Positions 14,175 through 20,625 of a stretch of DNA of 64,000 nucleotides are shown here, piece after piece. This DNA is from Pasteurella skyensis (GTDB taxonomy: Bacteria; Pseudomonadota; Gammaproteobacteria; Enterobacterales; Pasteurellaceae). The DNA lies in the NCBI RefSeq assembly GCF_013377295.1, contig NZ_CP016180.1, positions 1,054,001 through 1,118,000 on the forward strand, written 5' to 3'. The translations under genes and the position numbers were made by a program. Below the pieces are notes generated by a model that worked only from the letters and a program-made list of their open reading frames with translations, searched no databases and was not told where the DNA came from. Numbering within the stretch: the first letter of the stretch is position 1; each line of letters opens with the position of its first letter.

Positions 14175-14360
14175 ATGAGTTTATTTGATCAAGTAGAACA
14201 AGAAATTGAGAAAGTAACTAATGAGGTATTTCAGCAGATTGAAAAAGCAAAACTTCTTATTAAAAGTATTGACCCAGAAGATGATGATTTTAAGCATAAA
14301 ATTGAAAAAGCTTTAGGTTATTTAGGCGATGCACAAGCAACTCTTGGAGACTTGGAATAA
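14175..14360 (+). CDS. Small helical phage protein
   Basis: The 61-residue product is acidic and almost certainly all-helical, with heptad-like spacing (VEQEIEKVTNEVFQQIEKAK), so a coiled coil is possible. A GGGAGTAAAG ribosome-binding site precedes the ATG. It is followed by a series of hairpins and a terminator. No family is recognised. Confidence 0.6.
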   Translation: MSLFDQVEQEIEKVTNEVFQQIEKAKLLIKSIDPEDDDFKHKIEKALGYLGDAQATLGDLE

Positions 14361-14361
14361 C

Positions 14362-14454
14362 GGAAGAAAAATAGGTTTTTCTTCTAGTGTTGAAATAACA
14401 CAGGAAGAAATAACAGTTTATAGATAACCCTTGCAATGCAGGGGTTTATTTTTT
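14362..14454 (+). terminator. Three consecutive hairpins ending in a terminator
   Basis: GAAGAAAAA/TTTTTCTTC at 14362-14384, GTGTT/AACAC at about 14387-14401, and AACCC/GGGTT around TTGCAATGCA (14426-14446) followed by TTTATTTTTT. The last is a good terminator. The first two make the gap a small structured leader or tail. Confidence 0.6.
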
Positions 14455-14468
14455 AAGGAGCAAAAAAA

Positions 14469-14948
14469 ATGAAAGAATTTAAAGCAGGGGACAATGTTTA
14501 TTGTCCAAAACTCGGAGGAAATATATTCACTCTTAAGGATGCAGCCAAGTTTAACGCCGCACCATACAGTTTATTTATACAATTAGATGATGGTAGGGTG
14601 AGATTTACTGCTCACGGACAAGCAAATGAAGCAGACTGTGTTCCAAGCTTATTCCACGCAACACCAGAAAACCACCAGCGGCTGTCTGACCTACACTCTG
14701 ATATTGAGTTTGAGAAACCAAAGTTGAAAGGTGTCGAGTTAGCTAAGAAACTTTGTGAGCGTGGTGAAGTGTTTTTTGCTATGTGTTCTAATGATGAGAT
14801 GCCATTATTAGATGATAATGAAGCTATTTTCCCAGTTATTCAATATTGTGGTGATACTGCCTATAGTTTTGAAACAAAGAACGCAGTATACAAGTTTGTA
14901 TTACCGATAGAAATTGTTAATAACAAAGTGGTAGAGCGTGAAGAATAA
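14469..14948 (+). CDS. Phage protein of unknown function
   Basis: The 159-residue protein has an AAGGAG ribosome-binding site. The N-terminal part (GDNVYCPKLGG, YSLFIQLDDGRVRFTAHGQ) is strand-rich and resembles small phage proteins that start with a short barrel. The middle is ENHQRLSDLHSDIEFE and the C-terminus is again strand-rich. It lies in the accessory early region among YopX-like and other small genes. I do not recognise the family. Confidence 0.6.
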   Translation: MKEFKAGDNVYCPKLGGNIFTLKDAAKFNAAPYSLFIQLDDGRVRFTAHGQANEADCVPSLFHATPENHQRLSDLHSDIEFEKPKLKGVELAKKLCERGEVFFAMCSNDEMPLLDDNEAIFPVIQYCGDTAYSFETKNAVYKFVLPIEIVNNKVVEREE

Positions 14949-14995
14949 AATTTATTAAATCAGAGTCTTTGGTAAAAGATTAAAAGGAGAACAAA

Positions 14996-15340
14996 ATGGC
15001 CACTAATTTTATTGAAGAAACTAAGAGAGCTATTGCTGATGCAGAAGAACAAGCAGGACAAAAACTGACTATTAAAGAATGGTCTTTTGCTTGGTGCTAC
15101 AACTTTAGTTATTGCAAAGATAATCACGTGTATGGTACTGGCTTACCAGATTTTAATCGCTTGCCAAATGATGTCATATACTATGATTCTGGATATGGTG
15201 TCAATTTCTGGGACTTAGAGCATACATTCATCGTATTTGATGATGGAACTTGGTTAAGTAGACGAGAGTACGATGGTGCCGAGTGGTGGGAATATAATAA
15301 ACCGCCGAGCGTTGCAGATTTTAAAGGAGAAAAGAAATGA
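14996..15340 (+). CDS. Conserved-looking phage protein of unknown function
   Basis: The 114-residue protein is rich in Trp, Tyr and Asp (WSFAWCYNFSYCKDNHVYG, DDGTWLSRREYDGAEWWEY). An AAAAGGAG ribosome-binding site precedes the ATG. Its stop overlaps the start of the YopX-like gene by four bases, so the pair is coupled. No function can be assigned. Confidence 0.6.
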   Translation: MATNFIEETKRAIADAEEQAGQKLTIKEWSFAWCYNFSYCKDNHVYGTGLPDFNRLPNDVIYYDSGYGVNFWDLEHTFIVFDDGTWLSRREYDGAEWWEYNKPPSVADFKGEKK

Positions 15341-15822
15341 GAGAATTAGAATTTAGGGCTTGGGATATTGAAAAACGACAAATGTTACCTGTAGTTTCAC
15401 TGGGATTTCACACAATGGTTTCTCCTCCAAATGATGATGATGAAGGAAATAATTCATACGAGTTGCAAACTGAATTATATCCTGATGGCTCAGGTAAAAT
15501 AACAGGTTATGTAATGCAGTACATAGGACTAAAAGACTGTGAGGACAAGCCAATTTATGAGGGTGATATTGTTAAGTTTACACAGTGGTGGTTTGATAGA
15601 GAAGAAAGAGAAACGACTCTTATTGGATACATAAAATATTCGGCAAAAGAATTATGTTATGTTCTAGCTGGAATAGCTGACAGAAAATTTAAAGAAGACA
15701 CATCTGGGTCAGATGACTGCCCGCTTCATCTTTTGTCTACATTTACTGAAGATGATTTTGAAGTAATTGGCAATATTTATCAGAACCCAGAATTATTGGA
15801 GGGCTTAAAATGCGAGACATAA
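15337..15822 (+). CDS. YopX-family protein
   Basis: The 161-residue protein starts MRELEFRAWDIEKRQML and contains QYIGLKDCEDKPIYEGDIV and VIGNIYQNPELL, the hallmarks of the YopX family found in many phages and plasmids. The family function is unknown, and the fold includes an SH3-like barrel. It overlaps the genes on both sides by 4 and 13 bases. A second, shorter YopX-like gene is at 16627. Confidence 0.88.
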   Translation: MRELEFRAWDIEKRQMLPVVSLGFHTMVSPPNDDDEGNNSYELQTELYPDGSGKITGYVMQYIGLKDCEDKPIYEGDIVKFTQWWFDREERETTLIGYIKYSAKELCYVLAGIADRKFKEDTSGSDDCPLHLLSTFTEDDFEVIGNIYQNPELLEGLKCET

Positions 15823-16067
15823 TCCAATCAGCTAAAAAGATTCACAAGCAAAGGCTATCGAAAGAGTGGGAATATAAAAATCTTGCTCAACAAGCTAGTA
15901 GATTAGAACAAGAAGATAACCACACAGAAGCAGCTAAGATATGGAGTAAAGCAATTGATAAAGCGCCGACTAAAAAACAAAAAGATTGGTGCGATTATCG
16001 AGTTAAATATTGCGAGAGAACAGCAGAAGTTAAAAAACTGGTTGAAAAAGATAGTGAGCAAGGTTGA
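15810..16067 (+). CDS. ANR-family-like small regulator
   Basis: The 85-residue product carries AAKIWSKAIDKAPTKKQKDW followed by RVKYCER, the pattern of the ANR/Aar-type small regulators (A..W..A ... W ... R...C) known to antagonise AraC-type activators in enteric bacteria. These also occur in phages. It starts 13 bases inside the YopX-like gene. The family call is by motif, and the target is unknown. Confidence 0.6.
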   Translation: MRDIIQSAKKIHKQRLSKEWEYKNLAQQASRLEQEDNHTEAAKIWSKAIDKAPTKKQKDWCDYRVKYCERTAEVKKLVEKDSEQG

Positions 16068-16135
16068 AAAAATAAAGAGTTTAGTATAGCATTTAGTCAA
16101 GTGCTTCAAACACACTAACTCACAGCATAGAAAGC

Positions 16136-16157
16136 ACCGCATTTTGCGGTTTTTTTA
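16136..16157 (+). terminator. Terminator after the ANR-like gene
   Basis: ACCGC (16136-16140) and GCGGT (16146-16150) with loop ATTTT, followed by seven T residues. Confidence 0.8.
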
Positions 16158-16168
16158 TATCCAAATTA

Positions 16169-16292
16169 CCCTAATTTAGTTAAGAATTAGGAGTGTTGGG
16201 TGTCCTTGTAATATATCTAAAATGCAAGGAGGACTGTTGTGAGCAGTTTGTTTGAAACACCCAACACTCCCCTCTTTCAAACAAGGGGATAA
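16169..16292 (+). promoter_or_regulatory. Switch-like leader with nested leader peptides
   Basis: CCTAATT/AATTAGG comes first (16169-16190). GGAGTGTTGGGTGT (16190-16203) can pair perfectly with 16257-16270. Inside that, CCTTG (16204-16208) pairs with CAAGG (16225-16229), hiding an AAGGAGG ribosome-binding site. Alternatively TTGTTTGAAA (16248-16257) pairs with 16275-16284, which destroys the long stem. ATG at 16222 opens a 6-codon frame whose TGA overlaps a GTG at 16239 that opens a 17-codon frame ending at 16292. The arrangement looks like an attenuator acting on the gene at 16321. Confidence 0.55.
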
Positions 16293-16320
16293 AATAAACT
16301 CACAAAAAGGGTATAAAACT

Positions 16321-16575
16321 ATGCAAAACTCAATTCAAAACGAGCAACACATAGAAGTAATACTTAGTTTGTATCACTTCTGTTTACAAGCCCACGAAAT
16401 GCGACAACGACTTCGTCAAACACATCTAGCAAGAATGATAGACGATGAAATAGGAGGTCGCTACTTAGCAAATTTAGGATTACCTCTTAAGCAGTCATTA
16501 GACAAAGCACGAATACATATCTTTCAGAACTCGGAGCGTATTATTACTGCTCCACATAGTAATGTTTTACACTGA
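16321..16575 (+). CDS. Small phage protein of unknown function
   Basis: The 84-residue helical protein starts MQNSIQNEQHIEVILSLY and contains HEMRQRLRQTHLARMIDDE, a segment seen in phage proteins of no known role. The ATG at 16321 is chosen because the longer frame from 16252 overlaps the structured leader. An AAAAAGGG ribosome-binding site lies 9-12 bases upstream. It is the only gene of its transcript, between a leader and a terminator. Confidence 0.6.
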   Translation: MQNSIQNEQHIEVILSLYHFCLQAHEMRQRLRQTHLARMIDDEIGGRYLANLGLPLKQSLDKARIHIFQNSERIITAPHSNVLH

Positions 16576-16584
16576 TTAACTATA

Positions 16585-16609
16585 AAGCCTGCAAATCGCA
16601 GGCTTTTTT
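16585..16609 (+). terminator. Terminator
   Basis: AAGCCTGC (16585-16592) pairs perfectly with GCAGGCTT (16598-16605), followed by a T tract. Confidence 0.85.
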
Positions 16610-16626
16610 AATATAAGGAAATAATA

Positions 16627-16983
16627 ATGAATAAATTACTACCTTTTAAAGCTTGGTACAACGATAAGATGTACACAGTCTATGCAGTTAAATGGACTAA
16701 AGACGGAACATACTTATTACTAGGCGATGAACAATCGTCTATTACGGTAAATGAAGAAGATTGTACTGCGTGTCATCCTACTTATACGCAAGACATCAAT
16801 GGAAAAGAAATCTATACAGGTGATATAGTTGAAGTCACAGAAAGTGATGATTGGACGCTTTATGACGTTGTTATATTTCATAAAGGTAGATTTAATCTTG
16901 ATTATTTTGGGGAAAGTTTAGATCATTATAAAATAGAAATTAAGGGCAATTTCTACGAAAACCCTGAACTGCTAGAACAATAG
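16627..16983 (+). CDS. Short YopX-family protein
   Basis: The 118-residue protein starts MNKLLPFKAWYNDKMYTVYA and contains QDINGKEIYTGDIVEVTE and IKGNFYENPELL, so it is YopX-like. It is shorter and diverged from the copy at 15337. An AAGGAAATAATA context precedes the ATG. Having two YopX genes in one early region suggests diversification after duplication or separate acquisition. The function is unknown. Confidence 0.8.
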   Translation: MNKLLPFKAWYNDKMYTVYAVKWTKDGTYLLLGDEQSSITVNEEDCTACHPTYTQDINGKEIYTGDIVEVTESDDWTLYDVVIFHKGRFNLDYFGESLDHYKIEIKGNFYENPELLEQ

Positions 16984-16987
16984 ATAT

Positions 16988-17016
16988 TTGACAACCGCAA
17001 AACTTCGTATTAAGAT
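16988..17016 (+). promoter_or_regulatory. Near-consensus sigma-70 promoter for a small RNA
   Basis: TTGACA (16988-16993), 17 bases, TAAGAT (17011-17016). No ORF follows before the terminator at 17080. The predicted start is near 17023. Confidence 0.65.
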
Positions 17017-17022
17017 AAACAC

Positions 17023-17101
17023 ACTTTCAAAAGAAAGTCAGGATTGGTCTCCTGTTTAGTATGGAGCGGTTATAGTAGAACACGCTCAAGCGTGTTTTTT
17101 T
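17023..17101 (+). ncRNA. Candidate small RNA of about 79 nt
   Basis: The transcript would begin with an ACTTTC/GAAAGT hairpin (17023-17038). It continues with an AGGA/TCCT stem around ATTGGTC and ends in the perfect terminator ACACGCT/AGCGTGT with a T tract (17080-17101). A near-consensus promoter lies directly upstream and no coding frame is present, so it could be expressed from the lysogen independently of pL. Targets cannot be guessed from the sequence. Confidence 0.6.
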
Positions 17102-17155
17102 ATGGCTGAAATCTAGCAAATCAAAACAAAAGTATTTTTTACTTTATGTTGTCAA

Positions 17156-17252
17156 TGGTGGGCTAGGTGGAAGTCCGAAAGGACACCGTTACTCCGTACA
17201 CGGTAAGACCAATTCTGCCTAGTTCGCCACCAATAATTGGTCTTTGAGGTGG
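17156..17252 (+). promoter_or_regulatory. Switch-like structured RNA before the KilA-N gene
   Basis: TGGTGG (17156-17161) pairs with CCACCA (17227-17232), CTAGG (17163-17167) with CCTAG (17218-17222), GTCC-GAAA-GGAC makes a GNRA-type hairpin (17173-17184), and ACCGT pairs with ACGGT (17185-17204). Competing pairings exist. AGACCAATT (17206-17214) can pair with AATTGGTCT (17235-17243), and CCACC (17227-17231) with GGTGG (17248-17252). The two states are mutually exclusive, and the region ends 36 bases before the KilA-N start. Together with the sRNA unit it accounts for the gap 16984-17288. Confidence 0.6.
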
Positions 17253-17288
17253 TGAGTTTTTACAACTTAGTTGCGGAGAACGTCAAAA

Positions 17289-18086
17289 ATGACAACATTA
17301 ACAATTCTAGAAACACCTATTTCAACTTTTGAAAATCTTTACTCTTTAAATGATCTACATAAAGCAAGTGGTAATGATGCAAAGCATAAACCTGCAAACT
17401 ATCTTCGCTTAGAACAAACAAAAGATCTTATTTGCGAACTAGATAAAGAACAGTTCTCAGATATGAGAAGTACTTTAAAAGTTATAAACGGTGGTAGAAA
17501 TCGTGGTACTTATGTTTGCGAAGAACTAATGCTCTCTTATGCAATGTGGATTAGTCCAAAATTCCACTTAACTGTATTAAGAACATTTTTAGATTTATAT
17601 CGAGTGCCAAAAATAAACGCTAGCCAAAAACGAACCTTGATCAATTTAGTAGATCAAAGAGTAAAACGTACAGGTGAAACACATCAAGCAGTATGGAAGA
17701 AGTCAAATACTGCATTTGGTATCAACAGCTATCACGAATTACCTACACATCAATTTGATGACTATGTCGAATTTGTAACAGGAATGAAAGCAATCCCTCA
17801 GCAAATGCCGACAAATCAGCTAGACAACTACGACAAAAAAGCATTGGTTTGGACGTGGTTCGCATTACATCAATGTTTAGATTTTCTTGACGATATAGTT
17901 ATTCCGTTAGAGAAACTGGGGTCAAGATATGATGCTCGCTCTCTTGCTACTGAGTATAAAAATACGCTTAACTTATCGCATAGAGTAATCAACAAACTAA
18001 CTCAAGATTATGAAGACGATTGGGGAATGGCATTGCCAATGCTAAGAAACCACAAACCAACAGGATTAGGGGCAATCGCTCGCTAA
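17289..18086 (+). CDS. KilA-N domain phage protein
   Basis: The 265-residue protein has an N-terminal KilA-N DNA-binding domain: YSLNDLHKASGNDAKHKPAN, then GGRNRGTYVCEELMLSYAMW and ISPKFHLTVLRTF. A C-terminal region (about residues 115-160) resembles the tail of phage antirepressors (RTLINLVDQRVKRTG, HQAVWKKSNTAFGI). Such proteins often act as antirepressors or regulators. The ATG at 17289 follows GGAG at 17274, and the frame from 17271 is rejected because it lacks a ribosome-binding site. A switch-like RNA precedes it, so expression may be controlled post-transcriptionally. Confidence 0.8.
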   Translation: MTTLTILETPISTFENLYSLNDLHKASGNDAKHKPANYLRLEQTKDLICELDKEQFSDMRSTLKVINGGRNRGTYVCEELMLSYAMWISPKFHLTVLRTFLDLYRVPKINASQKRTLINLVDQRVKRTGETHQAVWKKSNTAFGINSYHELPTHQFDDYVEFVTGMKAIPQQMPTNQLDNYDKKALVWTWFALHQCLDFLDDIVIPLEKLGSRYDARSLATEYKNTLNLSHRVINKLTQDYEDDWGMALPMLRNHKPTGLGAIAR

Positions 18087-18109
18087 CTTGCAAAAACCGA
18101 ATTAAATGT

Positions 18110-18141
18110 AACCGCTTATGTTAATTCATAGGTGGTTTTTT
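18110..18141 (+). terminator. Terminator after the KilA-N gene
   Basis: An 11-bp stem with two wobble pairs (18110-18120 with 18127-18137), loop TTAATT, then a T tract. Confidence 0.75.
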
Positions 18142-18167
18142 ATATCTGAAAAGTAGAGGAAAACAAA

Positions 18168-18434
18168 ATGACAAATAAAATAGTAGAAGAGACACTAAAA
18201 GAGCGTGGTGAAACCTATGGCGATTTTGAAGACGTAGCACAAGTATCGCAGCTATTAAAGGGCATAGTGATACACGCAGGGAACCGAAAGAAACTTACTG
18301 ATGTACAACGAGAGGCTCTAGAGATGATTTGCGTAAAACTCGCACGTATTTCAATGGGCGATCCTGATTATGAAGATAACTGGCGAGATATTGCGGGTTA
18401 TGCAATATTGGGTGGCAGTTTAGAAAAGGAGTAA
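18168..18434 (+). CDS. DUF6378-like phage protein
   Basis: The 88-residue product has the pattern ERGETYGDFEDVA, then QREALEMICVKLARI, then DNWRDIAGYAIL. This is typical of a widespread phage family annotated DUF6378, whose layout resembles small MazG-like nucleotide hydrolases. The catalytic nature is not established here. It lies five bases before the AlpA-like gene and is the penultimate gene before the integrase. Confidence 0.75.
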   Translation: MTNKIVEETLKERGETYGDFEDVAQVSQLLKGIVIHAGNRKKLTDVQREALEMICVKLARISMGDPDYEDNWRDIAGYAILGGSLEKE

Positions 18435-18438
18435 AAAA

Positions 18439-18624
18439 ATGGAACAACAAAATACTATTCAAAAACAACTACTCACACTTGATGAAGTAGTTGCTATGAC
18501 AGGATTTTCTTCATCCACAATATACAAATATATGGATCAAGGTAAATTTCCAAAGCCTAAAAAATATAGCACTAGAAACGTACGCTGGCGTTTAACAGAT
18601 GTGCAAAACCACATTAATGCTTAA
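18439..18624 (+). CDS. AlpA-like excisionase/regulator
   Basis: The 61-residue protein has a MerR-like winged helix: LLTLDEVVAMTGFSSSTIYKY, KFPKPKKYSTRNVRW. AlpA proteins of P4-like elements activate or assist excision together with the P4-type integrase. It converges on the integrase gene, and the two stops are adjacent at 18624/18625. A GGAGTAAAAAA ribosome-binding context precedes the ATG. The role as excisionase follows from the neighbour. Confidence 0.82.
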   Translation: MEQQNTIQKQLLTLDEVVAMTGFSSSTIYKYMDQGKFPKPKKYSTRNVRWRLTDVQNHINA

Positions 18625-19833
18625 TTATAAACCCTTTGAGCAATTTTCAACATAATCACCCCATTTTTGCATTAAATTCTTACGCTGTTCTAAATAATTA
18701 GAACGGTTATAGGCTTTTCTAACTGCATTTTTTATACCGTGTGATAAACACGCTTCTATAACATCATATTGTTCTAAAAATTGCTCATTTAAGTAAGTGC
18801 TAGCAATACTTCTTAAACCGTGTGATGTCAATTTACCACTGTAGCCGATTAAACCTATTGAGCGGTTAGCCGTTTGTGGGTTTAGTGGCTTAGTGGGATT
18901 TCTAAAACTAGCAAAAATATATTTGCTGTTTCCAGTCAATTCTTTCATCACTTCTAAAATAGCTAACGCTTGAGTAGAAAGTGGTACTGTATGTGCCTTT
19001 TTACCGCCTTTCATCTTCTGAGATGGGATATTCCATAGCTTGTTCTCAAAATCAATTTCAACCCATTCTGCATTTGCTGCTTCCTTAGGTCTTACCATTG
19101 TCAATAATTGCCACTGAATAAGTTTTTTTGTTACTAGCGAAATATTACTATTTCGCAAAGCATTTAAAAACTCAGGCAAGTCCTCAGGTCGAATACTAGG
19201 ATTATTTATTACAGACTTCCTCATAAACGTGCTACCAACCTTAGTACATTTATTAAATTCTAATATTCCAGAATTAACTGCAAAATCAATTACTTCATTC
19301 ACTAATCTTGATAATTTTTTTACTGTGTCAGTTTTTCCTTGTTTATTTAAAGGCTCAATAGTTTTAATAACAAGTTGAGGCGTGATTTCAGAAACTGGAA
19401 AATGCCCCATCTTAGGAAAAATGTGATTTTCTAAACGTTGCCAATTCTTAATTAACGTAGATTGAGCTACTTCTGTCTGCTTTTTAACTTTCCATTTACA
19501 AGCTATTTTAAAAAAAGTGTTATCTTGCTTTTCTAATGTCTCACGTTCTATTTTTTGTCTGTGGACTTGCGGATCAATATTTTGAGCAAGCAAAGATAAA
19601 TACTCTTGTCTTAACTCTCTTGCTTGAGCAAGGCTAACGTCAGGATATCGACCTAAACTTAAATCATTCCTAGTTTTTGCAAAAGGGCGATAATAATTAA
19701 ATCGCCATAATTTACTTTTATTAGATTTCACTAATAAATAAAGCCCTTTACCGTCTGTTAGTCGATAGTCTTTTTCTTTTGCTTTTGCCTTATCTACTTC
19801 TGTATTTGTAAGAGGTCTAACTATTTTTGCCAT
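18625..19833 (-). CDS. int: P4-type tyrosine integrase
   Basis: The full-length 402-residue integrase has an N-terminal DUF4102-type arm-binding domain (DGKGLYLLVKSNKSKLWRFNY), a SAM-like core-binding domain and a catalytic domain. The Arg is in LTMVRPKEAANAEW, the Lys region is QKMKGGKKAHTVPL, the HxxR box is HGLRSIASTYL, the second His is in CLSHGIK and the Tyr is in AYNRSNY. The start faces the 3' end of tRNA-Leu 210 bases away, across repeats that look like arm-type sites. It should recombine phage DNA into that tRNA gene. Confidence 0.95.
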   Translation of the reverse strand: MAKIVRPLTNTEVDKAKAKEKDYRLTDGKGLYLLVKSNKSKLWRFNYYRPFAKTRNDLSLGRYPDVSLAQARELRQEYLSLLAQNIDPQVHRQKIERETLEKQDNTFFKIACKWKVKKQTEVAQSTLIKNWQRLENHIFPKMGHFPVSEITPQLVIKTIEPLNKQGKTDTVKKLSRLVNEVIDFAVNSGILEFNKCTKVGSTFMRKSVINNPSIRPEDLPEFLNALRNSNISLVTKKLIQWQLLTMVRPKEAANAEWVEIDFENKLWNIPSQKMKGGKKAHTVPLSTQALAILEVMKELTGNSKYIFASFRNPTKPLNPQTANRSIGLIGYSGKLTSHGLRSIASTYLNEQFLEQYDVIEACLSHGIKNAVRKAYNRSNYLEQRKNLMQKWGDYVENCSKGL

Positions 19834-19922
19834 AATTTTAGTAGTACAATTTTGTGATGAAAATTAAATTTTTAGTAGTATTGTGTATTGTACTACTAAA
19901 TGTACTCCTAAAACTCAAGGAA

Positions 19923-20036
19923 GTAAACGGATTTTTACGGAAATATACGGAAGAAAGAGGAAGAAATAACCCTGACGGTATAGATACTATCAGGGTTTTC
20001 AAATAAGTATACGGAAGTAAAAAGAAGTATACGGAA
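19923..20036. repeat. Putative integrase arm-binding repeats and a hairpin
   Basis: TATACGGAA occurs at 19944-19952, 20008-20016 and 20028-20036, with related TTTACGGAA at 19934 and AAACGGA near 19926. The AACCCTGA/TCAGGGTT hairpin (19968-19997) lies between them and may end the tRNA or integrase-side transcript. Spacing and position between integrase and att core fit arm sites. Confidence 0.55.
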
Positions 20037-20066
20037 TAAATTTTGGTGCTCTGAGCGAGACTTGAA
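20037..20066. other. Attachment site at the tRNA-Leu 3' end
   Basis: The integrase and its putative arm sites end exactly at the 3' end of the tRNA. The duplicated core should therefore include the CCA end and T-arm (about 20044-20066). The partner copy is not in this window. Confidence 0.55.
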
Positions 20067-20129
20067 CTCGCACGTCCTACGGACACTACCCCCTCAAGAT
20101 AGCGTGTCTACCAATTCCACCACCAGAGC
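20044..20129 (-). tRNA. tRNA-Leu(GAG)
   Basis: The 86-nt class II tRNA has acceptor GCTCTGG paired with TCAGAGC, then ACCA. The anticodon stem is CTATC/GGTAG around TTGAGGG (anticodon GAG, decoding CUC and CUU). It has a long variable arm and a T-arm with GTTCAAGTC. CCA is encoded. It lies just downstream of secG, a common arrangement in related genomes, and serves as the prophage integration target. Confidence 0.95.
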
Positions 20130-20138
20130 GTAATTCTA

Positions 20139-20474
20139 TTATTGAGGAATGTCGCTATTTTTGTTTTCTACTGGAGCGACTGTTTCAACCTGTTCTTGTT
20201 GAACATTACTTAGATCTTCAAATTGGCTTTGAGGTTTTGAACTATGAGAGTTTAAGTTTCCAATCACTAAGCTAATTCCAAAGAAAACGATGGTTAATAA
20301 TGTAGTCGTTCTTGATAAAAAGTTAGCCGATCCCGCTGAACCAAAAACAGTTCCTGATGCACCTGCACCAAATGAAGCACCTGCATCAGCACCTTTACCT
20401 TGTTGCATTAATATAAATGCGATTAGAATAATCGCAACCACTAAATACGCAATTGTTAGGACATTAATTAACAT
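20139..20474 (-). CDS. secG: SecG, protein translocase subunit
   Basis: The 111-residue protein has two membrane helices (about 4-22 and 53-73), joined by the Gly/Ser-rich SecG loop QQGKGADAGASFGAGASGT. SecG sits beside SecYE in the inner membrane and assists SecA-driven export. The polar C-terminal tail is rich in Gln, Glu and Ser. The tRNA-Leu gene follows nine bases after the stop, so secG and the tRNA may share a transcript. Confidence 0.95.
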   Translation of the reverse strand: MLINVLTIAYLVVAIILIAFILMQQGKGADAGASFGAGASGTVFGSAGSANFLSRTTTLLTIVFFGISLVIGNLNSHSSKPQSQFEDLSNVQQEQVETVAPVENKNSDIPQ

Positions 20475-20494
20475 TATTTTTTCTCAAAATTCTA

Positions 20495-20532
20495 TTATAA
20501 AAAATAAAATTCTGTAACCCTTTGTTACAGAA
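20495..20532 (-). terminator. Terminator downstream of topB
   Basis: TTCTGTAAC (20510-20518) pairs perfectly with GTTACAGAA (20524-20532). In the leftward direction the stem is followed by a TTTTATTTTTTAT tract. Confidence 0.75.
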
Positions 20533-20625
20533 CCCATCAAACGTTGTGTATAATAACTTTTTCACTTTTTTCTTGCAAGTAAAAAATCCATTTATTGCTG
20601 TACACCTGCTTTATTTTTCAACACT

